Source of the DNA: G963676655 sp963676655
GTDB lineage: Bacteria > Verrucomicrobiota > Lentisphaeria > Victivallales > Victivallaceae
Direction of reading: 5' to 3'
DNA: 64,000 bases
Assembly (NCBI GenBank): GCA_963676655.2
Contig: CAXXKX010000003.1
Coordinates: forward strand, 4,216,001 to 4,280,000
This document shows positions 1 to 7,619 of this stretch, piece after piece. How positions within the stretch are numbered: position 1 is the stretch's first letter; each line of letters starts with the position of its first letter. The position numbers were made by a program, and so were the translations under genes. Under the pieces are notes generated by a model. The model saw only the letters and a program-made list of their open reading frames with translations, was not told the origin of the DNA and made no database searches.

Positions 1-676
1 AGATCACGGCGAAATGCTCGGGGACCATAACTGTTATCAAAAAATGCTGCCGTATGATAGTGCCGCCAGGGTTCCATTTGTCATCCGTTATCCGCAAAAA
101 GTACAACCCGGAACCTCGCGCAGCAATTTTGTTGATTTGAAGGACATAATGCCGACGATTCTTGACGTGTCCGGAATAAAATACCCCGGTAGAATAAAAC
201 TCCCAGGCGGGTCGGTATTTCAGGCAAGCAGGGACCGCACGGTACAGTATGTTGAGTACGGACGCGGATCACACAGATGGATATCCATCCGGGACGCAAA
301 TTTCAAATATAATTATTATTACGACGGCGGCCGGGAAGAACTGTTTGACATGGTCAGGGACCCGGCGGAAAGCATTAACCTTCTGACTGCGCAACCAGAT
401 AAACCAATAACTGTCTCGACCGCAAATCGTTTAAAAAAACGTCTGTATGAGTTCGAGTTAAAATGGGGATTAAAAGGTTATGCAAAAAATGGCGGGTTCA
501 GGCAGGTACCCCAATTAAAACTGAATTTTCAGAAAAATCAGCAGTTCCCGGTTTTTCCGGACAATTTGGCCGATCCGCTCGAAAGAGAGTTGATGCATAA
601 CCTCGAAGACGAAGCCGCGGCTGCAATCAAAAATGAATCTGTTTATGCTTATACCGGATGCGAAAGGGAGGATTAG
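1..676 (+). CDS. Sulfatase, C-terminal part (5' end outside window)
   Basis: The reading frame is open from base 2, so the gene begins upstream of the window. The visible part, about 224 residues, opens with DHGEMLGDH, the conserved metal-site segment found in the C-terminal half of type I sulfatases. It then has the usual RVPFVIRYP strand and a late ELFDMVRDPAE segment, which is typical near the end of these enzymes. The formylglycine motif lies outside the window, so activity cannot be judged. The role inferred from the family is hydrolysis of sulfate esters on polysaccharides or glycans. A second, complete sulfatase lies at 39137-40630. The gene stops with TAG and is followed by about 335 bp without a gene. 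Confidence 0.9.
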   Translation, partial: DHGEMLGDHNCYQKMLPYDSAARVPFVIRYPQKVQPGTSRSNFVDLKDIMPTILDVSGIKYPGRIKLPGGSVFQASRDRTVQYVEYGRGSHRWISIRDANFKYNYYYDGGREELFDMVRDPAESINLLTAQPDKPITVSTANRLKKRLYEFELKWGLKGYAKNGGFRQVPQLKLNFQKNQQFPVFPDNLADPLERELMHNLEDEAAAAIKNESVYAYTGCERED

Positions 677-880
677 AGCACGAGTATCGGCGAAATATGG
701 AGAAGGGAATAAAAAACTGGCCTGCACGGAGGCATTTTTAATGCTGAAGCGGAGGTAGGGGCTTTCCGCCTTCGGTAATCTTATTATAGTTTACTGCTTT
801 TTCCTTCGCTTCCTGGCGATCTATAGCTATTTAGATTGATTCTTATTCATTTTTTTTGCCATTTTTCACCCTTAAAATTC

Positions 881-931
881 ATTAGACGATTTTGGGCCTT
901 TTATCCGCATATTAGACGTTTTTGGACCTTT
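881..931. repeat. Pair of 21-bp imperfect direct repeats in the 677-1011 intergenic stretch
   Basis: Two copies beginning ATTAGACG lie at 881-901 and 911-931, exactly 30 bp apart, and match at about 18 of 21 positions. The rest of 677-1011 is AT-rich and shows no supportable gene. A weak GCGGA/TCCGC hairpin around 748-772 could end the sulfatase transcript. The repeat could be a protein-binding site upstream of nothing obvious on the plus strand, or chance. Confidence 0.35.
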
Positions 932-1011
932 GAAAGCTACTTTTCTATATGCATTAAACTACCGAAAGTTGCAAGTTTAGAGCTTAAATACAGAAAAATA
1001 GGCAAAAAAAA

Positions 1012-1085
1012 TGGAGGCGTGGACCGGAGTCGAACCGGTCTTAATGGTTTTGCAGACCACTGCCTAACCGCTTGGCTACCACGCC
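1012..1085 (-). tRNA. tRNA-Cys (anticodon GCA), CCA encoded
   Basis: Read on the minus strand this folds as a complete 74-nt tRNA. The acceptor arm GGCGTGG pairs with CCACGCC, the discriminator base is U, and CCA is encoded. The T arm is ACCGG-TTCGACT-CCGGT and the anticodon loop is CTGCAAA, which reads GCA. U at the discriminator position is a tRNA-Cys identity element. The gene sits alone between a sulfatase and a secreted-protein gene, and no integrase or attachment-site duplication is visible beside it. Confidence 0.97.
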
Positions 1086-1151
1086 TCAAGTTGAGGAACT
1101 TATACAATACCGCATTTTTGCATTTTTTCCAGTTAAAAACTTAAAAAAATA

Positions 1152-1751
1152 TTATTTTTTTGTTTTATCTTCGGAGGTGTTCGGAGAGGTTTTCTTCACC
1201 TGGGCCGTTTTTTTCGATACTTCAGCGGCGGCCCCGATCTTGCTTTGTGCCGGGGTTTTCTTGCTTTGGGGCTGTTTGTTCGGAATGCTTTTGCCTTCCA
1301 GCTTGGCTCTAAACCACGGAGTGAGGTTGGCATAGTTAATGGCTTCTTTTTGAACCGGACGCTGTTTGGGGGTCAGTTTTGTTGCGACTTCATCTGTGCT
1401 TTCTGAATTCTTTTCCATTGGGTATCGTTTGCGGACGGTTATTCCATTTTCAATCTCGGTGTAAACCTGACCGGGGCGTTTTTGGGTTGCCTGACTTTTA
1501 TTTTGCAGCATTGAATCATTGCGTCTTTTTTCATAGCCTTGAATCGTATTGGTCTGCTGCTCGTGGCGGTCCTTAATCAGCTCCTCCTGCTTGATTGTCA
1601 GGCCTTGTTCACGTCGTTTTACAACCGTTGGGGATTCTCCCACTGCGACGCCGGATTTTCTGGCACCCATTGGTGCGGAAATTGATTTTGTCGACATAAT
1701 AATTGTCGCAATAAAAACTATTATAATGAACCCTGGCTTTTTGATCAGCAT
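1152..1751 (-). CDS. Secreted Lys/Gln-rich basic protein of unknown function
   Basis: A 199-residue protein with a clear Sec-type signal peptide: a positively charged start (MLIKK), a hydrophobic core of about 15 residues ending near TKSISA, and likely cleavage around residue 26. The mature part is low-complexity and very rich in Lys, Gln, Thr and Ser. It has no cysteines and no recognisable domain, and looks largely disordered. The C-terminus is a Lys/Thr/Pro tail (KKTSPNTSEDKTKK). No close family is recognised. A role in the periplasm or cell envelope is inferred only from the signal peptide. It reads toward the tRNA-Cys and is preceded by a strong hairpin belonging to the upstream gene pair. 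Confidence 0.7.
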   Translation of the reverse strand: MLIKKPGFIIIVFIATIIMSTKSISAPMGARKSGVAVGESPTVVKRREQGLTIKQEELIKDRHEQQTNTIQGYEKRRNDSMLQNKSQATQKRPGQVYTEIENGITVRKRYPMEKNSESTDEVATKLTPKQRPVQKEAINYANLTPWFRAKLEGKSIPNKQPQSKKTPAQSKIGAAAEVSKKTAQVKKTSPNTSEDKTKK

Positions 1752-1829
1752 TGTGAAGACCCTCTGTTATTTCTTAAAATACGCAACAAGGATATAATAC
1801 AACGTGTCAAATACCTTGTCAATACATTG

Positions 1830-1850
1830 AGGGGCGGAAAAGCCGCCCCT
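1830..1850 (-). terminator. GC-rich hairpin downstream of the 1861-2507 genes
   Basis: AGGGGCGG (1830-1837) pairs with CCGCCCCT (1843-1850) around a 5-nt loop, a perfect 8-bp stem. It lies 11 bp beyond the stop at 1861 of the minus-strand gene pair. No clean T-run follows on the minus strand, so termination strength is uncertain. Confidence 0.6.
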
Positions 1851-1860
1851 TGTATCTTAT

Positions 1861-2052
1861 TTATCCGGTTACTGTTTCTGGGGCAGGCTCCGCCGGTTCC
1901 TCCAGGCGTGCGTCAAGCTCTGATCGCCTTTGAAGATACTCATTCTCGATAAGTCTAAACTCCGCGTCAAGCAGGTCAATCTCCCTGAGTATTTCGAGTT
2001 TCTGTTCTGTTGCTGCGATTTTTTCCCGGACATTTTTCTTCGAATTTGACAT
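1861..2052 (-). CDS. Small coiled-coil protein, overlapping the preceding gene
   Basis: A 63-residue protein (starts MSNSKKNVREK) that is almost wholly amphipathic helix, with Leu/Ile spacing typical of a short coiled coil (EKLEILREIDLLDAEFRL), ending in an acidic Pro/Glu tail. A strong ribosome binding site, TGGAGG, lies about 5 nt before the ATG at 2052, which is the main reason to believe the gene. It overlaps the C-terminal 180 bases of the 1869-2507 frame in another frame on the same strand. Either this is a genuine overlapping gene, or the upstream protein is meant to enter this frame. Function unknown; a partner or modulator of the upstream HTH protein is an inference. Confidence 0.55.
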   Translation of the reverse strand: MSNSKKNVREKIAATEQKLEILREIDLLDAEFRLIENEYLQRRSELDARLEEPAEPAPETVTG

Positions 2053-2507
2053 ACGGCCTCCATAAAGGTTGTCTTGTTGTTATTTTCTATTTTCTTGCGA
2101 CGATTTCGCAGAATAAGTTCAAGTTCAGGTATCTGTCGGCATTTTTTCAATACCTGTTTGTGGATTGCCTGGCGTGACACCTGGCGTTTGCGTGCCAGAT
2201 CGCTGAACCTTACATCAGGATCTCTGATCTTTTCATCCAGCAGTTCCAGGGTTTTTTCATCCATGCTCAACATGAATGAAATAATTTCCAGTAAATCACT
2301 TCTAGTGTATTCTTTTTTCTCCGGTTTTTCCGTGCTTCTCTCCATGAACGTTGGCGGCGTGGCATGGTCGATTAAATTGGCTGCGACTTCCAGTTCAACT
2401 CCGCCCCTGATTGCATAGGGCTCGTCGGCGGCATCCTTGCACCATTGTGACAGTTTGCATGTTTTGCAATTTTGTTTTTTTTGATATTCAATACCGTAGC
2501 ATTTCAT
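1869..2507 (-). CDS. Cys-cluster protein with helix-turn-helix, likely DNA-binding regulator
   Basis: A 212-residue protein. The N-terminus carries a cysteine cluster (CKTCKLSQWC near residues 14-23, plus Cys3) that could bind zinc or an Fe-S cluster. The middle (about residues 95-130) has a sigma-region-4/HTH-like segment, FSDLARKRQVSRQAIHKQVL. A good ribosome site (CAGGAGAA) precedes the ATG at 2507. The last 60 residues overlap the 63-aa gene in a different frame and are basic and Gln/Arg-rich without obvious structure, so the functional protein may end near residue 150. A divergent promoter region separates it from the ceramidase-like gene. No named family is recognised; regulator is inferred from the HTH alone. 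Confidence 0.6.
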   Translation of the reverse strand: MKCYGIEYQKKQNCKTCKLSQWCKDAADEPYAIRGGVELEVAANLIDHATPPTFMERSTEKPEKKEYTRSDLLEIISFMLSMDEKTLELLDEKIRDPDVRFSDLARKRQVSRQAIHKQVLKKCRQIPELELILRNRRKKIENNNKTTFMEAVCQIRRKMSGKKSQQQNRNSKYSGRLTCLTRSLDLSRMSIFKGDQSLTHAWRNRRSLPQKQ

Positions 2508-2517
2508 TGTTTTCTCC

Positions 2518-2858
2518 TGTTTTTTTGATTTGTTTATTATAGTATATGTCGTGGATTGTTTAATTGCAAGTTGCTTGTAGTAAAATATTTATAATTATTT
2601 TTATTAATTATTATGTTAACTTTTTGCGACATTGTTTGATTATCTTAAATTAAGTTAATAATTAGCGGCACTATATAAAATAATCAACACAAATATTTTC
2701 ACTTTTTTTATGCCCGGTTAAATTATGTCTGAACTTGAAGTTGCATTTTAAGAAAAAAAATGTAAAAAATTTTTCGAAAAAAGCCAAAAATCATGGAAAA
2801 AAAACGTTTCGGAGACAATATTAGAGTAAGACATTAAAATGCTCCAAGGAAATATATA
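2518..2858. promoter_or_regulatory. AT-rich divergent intergenic region with candidate minus-strand promoter
   Basis: This stretch of about 340 bp separates the minus-strand HTH gene from the plus-strand ceramidase-like gene. A sigma70-like promoter can be read on the minus strand: TTAAAC (2558-2563), 16 bp, TATAAT (2536-2541), placed about 30 bp before the HTH gene start. The plus-strand start at 2859 has AAGGA eight bases upstream. No small gene or stable RNA is seen in between. Confidence 0.45.
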
Positions 2859-4130
2859 ATGATCAAAATAAGTACGTTTCAGGTTGACTGTACTCCGCCG
2901 GAAGGAGTCATGATCGGCCTCAGTATTGGCTCTGCCGCTTCCGGGGCGCGAGATCCGCTTTACCTGAGAGGAGTGATTCTGGATGATAACGGCGACAAGT
3001 CAGTTATTGCTTCGCTTGATTATTGCGCTCTGCTTAATCGCACTTACGAGGACTTCCGGTTCGTGCTGGCTAACGCCGTTAAGGCAGATGTGGAAAAAAC
3101 GGTTATCCATTGCGTGCATCAGCATGATGCTCCTTTGCTTGATTTTCAGGTAGTGGAGTATATCGGGGCTGAAAATTATTATCCGCGTGACTGGTTTGAT
3201 TCGGTGCTTGATAAGTGTGCTGCAGCCGCTGCCGGTGCGGCGGATAAAATGGTTAAGTTGGGAGCGGTTGGTTTTGCCGAAACCAGGTTATATGGCTATG
3301 CGTCGAACCGCAGGATCACCATGCCGGACGGAAGTGTCAAGATGCGTTTCAGTCGTTGTTCAGATAAAAAGCTCAAAGAGCAGCCGGTAGGAACTATCGA
3401 TCCAATGCTGCGTACAGTTGCCTTTATCGGCACTGAAAATAATCTTTTGACCTCGCTGAGTTTCTACGCCACTCATCCGCAAACCTGTAATGAGGGTAAA
3501 GAGTTCAGTGCCGATGCGCCGGGAGAAGCCATGCACCTGTTATCGAATGATTTTCCTGATGCCATGCATGCTTTTTATACCGGGGCCGGCGGAAATATCA
3601 GCGCCGGTAAATATTCCTCCACAACCAATTTGGAGGGCAACCTCAGGCGCTTTGGTTTTTTGTTGGCTAAAGGAATAGCCCGCAATCTCAATTCGTTGAT
3701 TTATACCTCGGTCGAGAGCGTTACCTGGCGCCAGCAGAGTTTTTCGTTTCCGCTGAAAAAATTTGACCGGGAAAGGATGCTTGCCGAATTGCAGTCTCCG
3801 GATACTGAAACTGGTGTAAAGGTGTCTAATGTGGCCTTGCTCTGCTGCCAGGATTATAATGCCAAGCCGAAATATACGATGCGTCTCCTTGAACTTGGCA
3901 AAGCCAAAATATTGTTTCTGCCGGGTGAACCATTTGTTGAATATCAGCTTTATGCCCAGGCACTGATTGCTGACCAATTTATTGCTACCGCGGCAAATTG
4001 CAGCGATGATTTTCTTTACCTTCCCACGGCTGATGCATTCGGTTCAGGTTATGAGTCAAAAAGTTTCTGCCGGACAACCGAAGAATTTGAAATTCGTTGT
4101 AAAATGGCGCTGGAAAAGTTGCTGCTGTAG
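2859..4130 (+). CDS. Neutral/alkaline ceramidase-like (neutral ceramidase superfamily) protein, cytoplasmic
   Basis: A 423-residue protein that begins like the neutral ceramidase N-terminal family: DCTPPEG, then an ILDDNG...SVIASLDYCALL strand and VIHCVHQHDAP. The last corresponds to the zinc-binding H-x-H motif of ceramidases (HTHNAP in the second copy at 47198). A second conserved block is SFYATHPQTCNEG, followed by FYTGAGGNISAGKY. There is no signal peptide, so it should be cytoplasmic, unlike characterised secreted ceramidases. In the PVC phyla such proteins are frequent in carbohydrate loci, so a hydrolase acting on another amide or ester is as likely as a ceramidase. AAGGA precedes the ATG by 8 bp. 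The next gene starts about 100 bp downstream. Confidence 0.7.
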   Translation: MIKISTFQVDCTPPEGVMIGLSIGSAASGARDPLYLRGVILDDNGDKSVIASLDYCALLNRTYEDFRFVLANAVKADVEKTVIHCVHQHDAPLLDFQVVEYIGAENYYPRDWFDSVLDKCAAAAAGAADKMVKLGAVGFAETRLYGYASNRRITMPDGSVKMRFSRCSDKKLKEQPVGTIDPMLRTVAFIGTENNLLTSLSFYATHPQTCNEGKEFSADAPGEAMHLLSNDFPDAMHAFYTGAGGNISAGKYSSTTNLEGNLRRFGFLLAKGIARNLNSLIYTSVESVTWRQQSFSFPLKKFDRERMLAELQSPDTETGVKVSNVALLCCQDYNAKPKYTMRLLELGKAKILFLPGEPFVEYQLYAQALIADQFIATAANCSDDFLYLPTADAFGSGYESKSFCRTTEEFEIRCKMALEKLLL

Positions 4131-4234
4131 TGTGATGATTTGTCGTTTTGTACTTGAAATTTGCCGGGGAAACGTTATTTTAATCACAAATGAGAGGTGG
4201 ATTCTACTATTGAAATTTTTAAGGGAGGTTTGAG

Positions 4235-4666
4235 ATGGAGATTCAGTGGGTGCTTTTACCGCAAGACGAATATGACCGGGAATACAGTAAAGCGTTTAAG
4301 TCGCCGGAGTTTACCGATAATTTTACCTCGGAATCGCTTGAGGCTGAATTTCGGTTGTTTGACGCCAGTTTGCGTCAGGAGCTGGTGAAATACTGGAAGG
4401 AGGGGGATTGCGGAGATGGTGATTTTGCCGTATCCGACGAGTTTCAGGATGCTTTTCATCATTGCGGCGGCATTTATCATTCCCGGGCGTTTTGTCCGGA
4501 ATATATTCAAACGGTCATGGGGGTAATGGCCGGGCTGCCGAATTCCGCCCGATGGGTGTATCACACGACCGTTGAGTGTATGGATGAAGATGATGAAGAA
4601 ATTCCATTCTGCGAGTTTTTTATCCGAAATGGCAAAGTATACGGCTCGGAGGAAGAGTTTGTTTGA
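4235..4666 (+). CDS. Hypothetical acidic protein (143 aa)
   Basis: An acidic soluble protein with no signal peptide or membrane segment. GGGAGG lies 6 bp before the ATG at 4235, a strong start. The sequence is rich in aromatic and acidic residues (FEYL-type and ECMDEDDEEI segments) and has four cysteines, two of them in CGDGD and HHCGG contexts. No domain is recognised. It stands 104 bp after the ceramidase-like gene and 27 bp before the next unknown gene, so the three may be co-transcribed. It could belong to the broad set of immunity or SMI1-like small acidic proteins, but nothing in the sequence proves that. Confidence 0.65.
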   Translation: MEIQWVLLPQDEYDREYSKAFKSPEFTDNFTSESLEAEFRLFDASLRQELVKYWKEGDCGDGDFAVSDEFQDAFHHCGGIYHSRAFCPEYIQTVMGVMAGLPNSARWVYHTTVECMDEDDEEIPFCEFFIRNGKVYGSEEEFV

Positions 4667-4693
4667 GATCATAATTTAAAACAGGATTATATT

Positions 4694-5437
4694 ATGGGTG
4701 GTGCCGCATGTATTATTCCCGGAGTCCTGCTCGAGGAGCGTCTGGCTCCGATGCCCCGGAAGAAGTCGCTGCTGGATAAACTTTTGGGGCGCCGGAGATA
4801 TGACAAGCCGGTTTATTCGGATTTTGGTGATAAGACATTTATTGAGGTTCCGCCCGGAGACTTGCCGCGGAAGCTGACAGCACGTTTCAAGGAATACCTG
4901 TCAGAACGCCTGGATAAAAAATGGCCCGCGACGGAATCTTTTTTTGAATATCTTTTTCCGTGCGTCGGTTTCAGCGTTACTGACGTCTTTCTGCGTGGTG
5001 AAAAAACGGCGGAAGTAACTCAATGGTATGTTCAGATAAGCTTTTCGGCCTGCGCGGGGATGGCGGATGTTTCCGCGCTGCTCGCTTCGCATTGGGCTGA
5101 GATCTGGGTGAAGAACGATTTTGCTTATATCAGTGAAAATATCCTGAAACCGGAAGGATTTACTGCGTCTGATCAGCTTGAACCGTTTGACGGGGCGGTG
5201 CGTTATGTCCCGGTTGGAACCGGCACGTTCAGTGTATATGCCGCGTTCTATCCTGCGGCAGACGCCGATAACACAAGTGAATTCGAAATTGACTGTGCCT
5301 GGCTCGAGCAGCATGACGACGAAGATGAGTTAATGCTGGACTTGCGGAATAAGCTGGAACCGGTAATGGCCGACGGACAATGCCGCTGTCAACTGTGTAT
5401 GCCGCAATATGCAATGATCAACACACGGCAGATATAA
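4694..5437 (+). CDS. Hypothetical protein (247 aa)
   Basis: A soluble protein with a basic N-terminal stretch (RKKSLLDKLLGRRRYDK) followed by a mixed alpha/beta body with many aromatic residues, and a cysteine pair CRCQLCMPQY near the C-terminus. The first ATG at 4694 is chosen; an ATG at 4751 (MPRKKS) would drop 19 N-terminal residues and is a plausible alternative because the first 19 residues look unlike the rest. No family is recognised. Its tight spacing to the 143-aa gene suggests a shared transcript. Two conserved-looking parts (FGDKTFIEVPPGDLP and WVKNDFAYISENIL) would be the best search seeds. Confidence 0.6.
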   Translation: MGGAACIIPGVLLEERLAPMPRKKSLLDKLLGRRRYDKPVYSDFGDKTFIEVPPGDLPRKLTARFKEYLSERLDKKWPATESFFEYLFPCVGFSVTDVFLRGEKTAEVTQWYVQISFSACAGMADVSALLASHWAEIWVKNDFAYISENILKPEGFTASDQLEPFDGAVRYVPVGTGTFSVYAAFYPAADADNTSEFEIDCAWLEQHDDEDELMLDLRNKLEPVMADGQCRCQLCMPQYAMINTRQI

Positions 5438-5510
5438 TAACGGTTTTCTTGTCTTTAAGTTATTCTTTGAATAGTTGTTGCCTGCCACTGAAAATTAAAG
5501 GAGTCAATAC

Positions 5511-6041
5511 ATGGCAATACAAGGGAAAAAAGCTGATTTATATCCGATTATCCTGACTGGAATTATCGATGGAGTATTTCTATTTTTAATACTCCAGACC
5601 AGATATATAATGCGGCGATATTTTGACCTGCAAATGGAAGGTGCGCCTTTACCCAATTTATCCGATTTGTTTTTTAAAAAATTAATTCCTGAATATGAGT
5701 TGAATTTGTTCTTGTTGGCGGCTTGCTATTCTTTGATATTAGTCTCCATTGGTTTTTGGGTTGTTGGCAATGGTCATCGCATAAAAAATCGACGTGAACG
5801 CCTTATTGACTTTTTGTGTATGTCGCGTATTACGACTCTATTTCTTGCTTTCATGTATCTTATTGCTTGTGTATCTCCGTTGATCTCTTTGATTGATTAT
5901 TTGGACGGGCCACATATTGACGATGCCAGAGAAATAATCACTCTTGTGATTTTGGGAATAGTAACTTTATTTTTGATCTGTACAGCTATAATTCAGTGGA
6001 AGCGGATTAAAAGACAAGATGCCGAAGAGCAAGATGATTAG
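5511..6041 (+). CDS. Four-helix membrane protein of unknown function (176 aa)
   Basis: Four hydrophobic segments are visible at about residues 12-31, 64-86, 107-130 and 142-163, separated by short polar loops. The C-terminal tail KRIKRQDAEEQDD is charged and probably cytoplasmic. AAAGGAG lies just before the ATG at 5511. There are no catalytic or transport motifs. Base composition is more AT-rich than the flanking unknown genes. It is 73 bp from the preceding gene and convergent with srkA. It could be a small membrane accessory or stress protein; no family is recognised. Confidence 0.7.
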   Translation: MAIQGKKADLYPIILTGIIDGVFLFLILQTRYIMRRYFDLQMEGAPLPNLSDLFFKKLIPEYELNLFLLAACYSLILVSIGFWVVGNGHRIKNRRERLIDFLCMSRITTLFLAFMYLIACVSPLISLIDYLDGPHIDDAREIITLVILGIVTLFLICTAIIQWKRIKRQDAEEQDD

Positions 6042-6099
6042 GACTTGGGCTGTGATCGCGAAAACCATGAACTTCGCTTGGTCTTGGTTGGAGAAATCT

Positions 6100-7062
6100 T
6101 CATCCCAGCAGGGCAAGCTGTTTTCTCAGATCGGTTACTTCGCGGCGCCAGAATTGTTCGGAGCCCCAGTCGGGGAAATGCCGGCTGAAATCATAGTCGT
6201 TGGCCTGAGTGCTGCACCAAGCCAGAAAATAGATGATCCGCATCGCACGCAGCGGTTCGATCAGTTTCAATGAGTTGAAATCGAAATCCCGGAATTGCAG
6301 ATAGCCGTCAAGCATCAGATCAAGTTCGCGCCGACAGTCCGGGTAGTGTCCCGGCAGCAGCAGCCAGAAATCCTGAATCGTCGGGGCGTTCAACATATCG
6401 TCAAAGTCGATCAGCATCAAACCCTCGTCCGGACGTTCCAGAATATTGGCGTAATGCAAATCCCCGTGGACCCGCTGAAATTCAAATTCATCATCAAATG
6501 CTTCAAAAATAGCGTCCAGCAACTCATCGGTTACCAGGGCAAAATCGCGCCTGCTGCCCGGCGAGACAAAATCGCCGTCAAGTAACTGCTCCACGTAATG
6601 TTCCGTGGTATCCTCCGGGGACAGAATAAGCCGGTTCGGAGCGTCGCGTTGAGCTCCGACAACATGCATACGGCCTAAAAGAGCCCCGAAACGGTTCCAG
6701 CACTCTTCGTCATCGGAATGTGGCGGCCGTCCCCCTTTGCGTGGAAAGACCGCGAAATAAATGCCGTCGAAACAACCCAGGGTGGACCCGTCGGCCAGCG
6801 GCATCGGCGGGATGACCGGGATATCCGCCGCCGCGCAGTCAAGTACGAAGTTATGCTCGTCCTGAAGTGCCGCCCGTGACCAGCGTCCGGGCCGATAGAA
6901 TTTGGCCACGATCCGTTCCCCGCCTTCAGTCTGGAATTCGCAGACTCGGTTGATGTAACTGGCAAAAGGCGCGGCCAGGCCGCTCAAGCGGCAGTCCAGC
7001 GCGTTTTCAACCGCGGACATCATTTCTATCGGGGTCAGTTGACTGAAATCCTGTGCGTTCAT
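6100..7062 (-). CDS. srkA: Stress response kinase A (SrkA/YihE-type protein kinase)
   Basis: A 320-residue aminoglycoside-phosphotransferase-fold kinase matching the SrkA/YihE family in length and motifs. It has an ATP-site lysine in IVAKFYRPGRW (about K54), the catalytic loop HGDLHYANIL (D201, N206) and the metal-binding IDFDD (D219). The RVHGDLH...ANIL spacing and the late WLLLPG segment are typical of the family. SrkA is a Ser/Thr kinase that counters stress-induced programmed death in E. coli; the role here is inferred from homology. It lies downstream of rpsT, separated by a strong terminator, so it probably uses its own promoter or read-through. Confidence 0.9.
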   Translation of the reverse strand: MNAQDFSQLTPIEMMSAVENALDCRLSGLAAPFASYINRVCEFQTEGGERIVAKFYRPGRWSRAALQDEHNFVLDCAAADIPVIPPMPLADGSTLGCFDGIYFAVFPRKGGRPPHSDDEECWNRFGALLGRMHVVGAQRDAPNRLILSPEDTTEHYVEQLLDGDFVSPGSRRDFALVTDELLDAIFEAFDDEFEFQRVHGDLHYANILERPDEGLMLIDFDDMLNAPTIQDFWLLLPGHYPDCRRELDLMLDGYLQFRDFDFNSLKLIEPLRAMRIIYFLAWCSTQANDYDFSRHFPDWGSEQFWRREVTDLRKQLALLG

Positions 7063-7073
7063 GGGCGAATCCT

Positions 7074-7111
7074 AAAAAAAAGCCGCATCCGGTATCGGAA
7101 GCGGCTTTTTT
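7074..7111 (-). terminator. Rho-independent terminator of rpsT (bidirectional shape)
   Basis: GCCGC (7082-7086) pairs with GCGGC (7101-7105), and the stem is extended by A8 on the left and T6 on the right. On the minus strand the stem is followed by a run of T, as expected for a terminator after rpsT, whose stop is at 7131. It sits directly upstream of srkA. Confidence 0.85.
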
Positions 7112-7130
7112 CAAATCAAATAAACAATCC

Positions 7131-7394
7131 TTAGCGGATAGAGTTCATCAGAACATTCAGCTGCGACTTTTTGTTGCAGGCTTTATTTGTATGGATGACG
7201 CCGACTTTGGCGGCTTTGTCGAATTTGCTGAAACAGCTCTTCAACATTTCTTCCGCTTTGTCCACGTTTTTTTCAGCTACTGCGGCGCGGAAATTCTTTT
7301 CAACGGTTTTCAGTTCGGTTTTACGAGCTTTGTTGCGCATCTGGGCTTTCAGACTGGTGCGCATACGTTTCATTGCTGACTTGCTGCTGGCCAT
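7131..7394 (-). CDS. rpsT: 30S ribosomal protein S20
   Basis: An 87-residue basic protein with the S20 pattern: MASSKSAMKRMRTSLKAQ at the N-terminus, the central helix KFDKAAKVGVIHTNKACNKK, and a short C-terminus. S20 (bS20) binds 16S rRNA in the body of the small subunit. The KVGVIHTNKA... segment corresponds to the usual KGIIHKNKAAR signature. It is a stand-alone gene, as is common for rpsT, with a ribosome site (AAGGAAGGC) before the ATG and its own terminator at 7074-7111. Confidence 0.97.
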   Translation of the reverse strand: MASSKSAMKRMRTSLKAQMRNKARKTELKTVEKNFRAAVAEKNVDKAEEMLKSCFSKFDKAAKVGVIHTNKACNKKSQLNVLMNSIR

Positions 7395-7570
7395 AATTGC
7401 CTTCCTTTTTAATTATCCAAAACATTAATTTATCGTGCTGAGACACTGACAAACAATAATATAGCTTTAAAACATGGACTATTCAAGCGAGTTACAAAAA
7501 AATAGATGAAAATCGCTGTTTTGCCTGATCTGCACTTGATTTTTTTTACAAATACTGTATTTTATATTAA

Positions 7571-7600
7571 TGAATCAAGATTCAATAATAATGAATTATT
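7571..7600 (+). promoter_or_regulatory. Candidate operator/promoter of the IclR-type regulator
   Basis: TGAATC-AA-GATTCA (7571-7584) is a 6-bp perfect inverted repeat, followed at once by a second AT-rich near-palindrome (AATAATGAATTATT, 7587-7600). Both lie 20-50 bp before the regulator's ATG. A TTGATT (about 7537) with AT-rich -10 candidates 16-19 bp later lies just upstream. IclR-family proteins usually bind such palindromes and often control their own gene. Confidence 0.5.
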
Positions 7601-7619
7601 GCTTAAATAGAGGATTTTT

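Noticed and set aside
836..1144. 102-aa plus-strand frame
   Set aside because: It reads antisense through the tRNA-Cys gene, so it is a chance frame.
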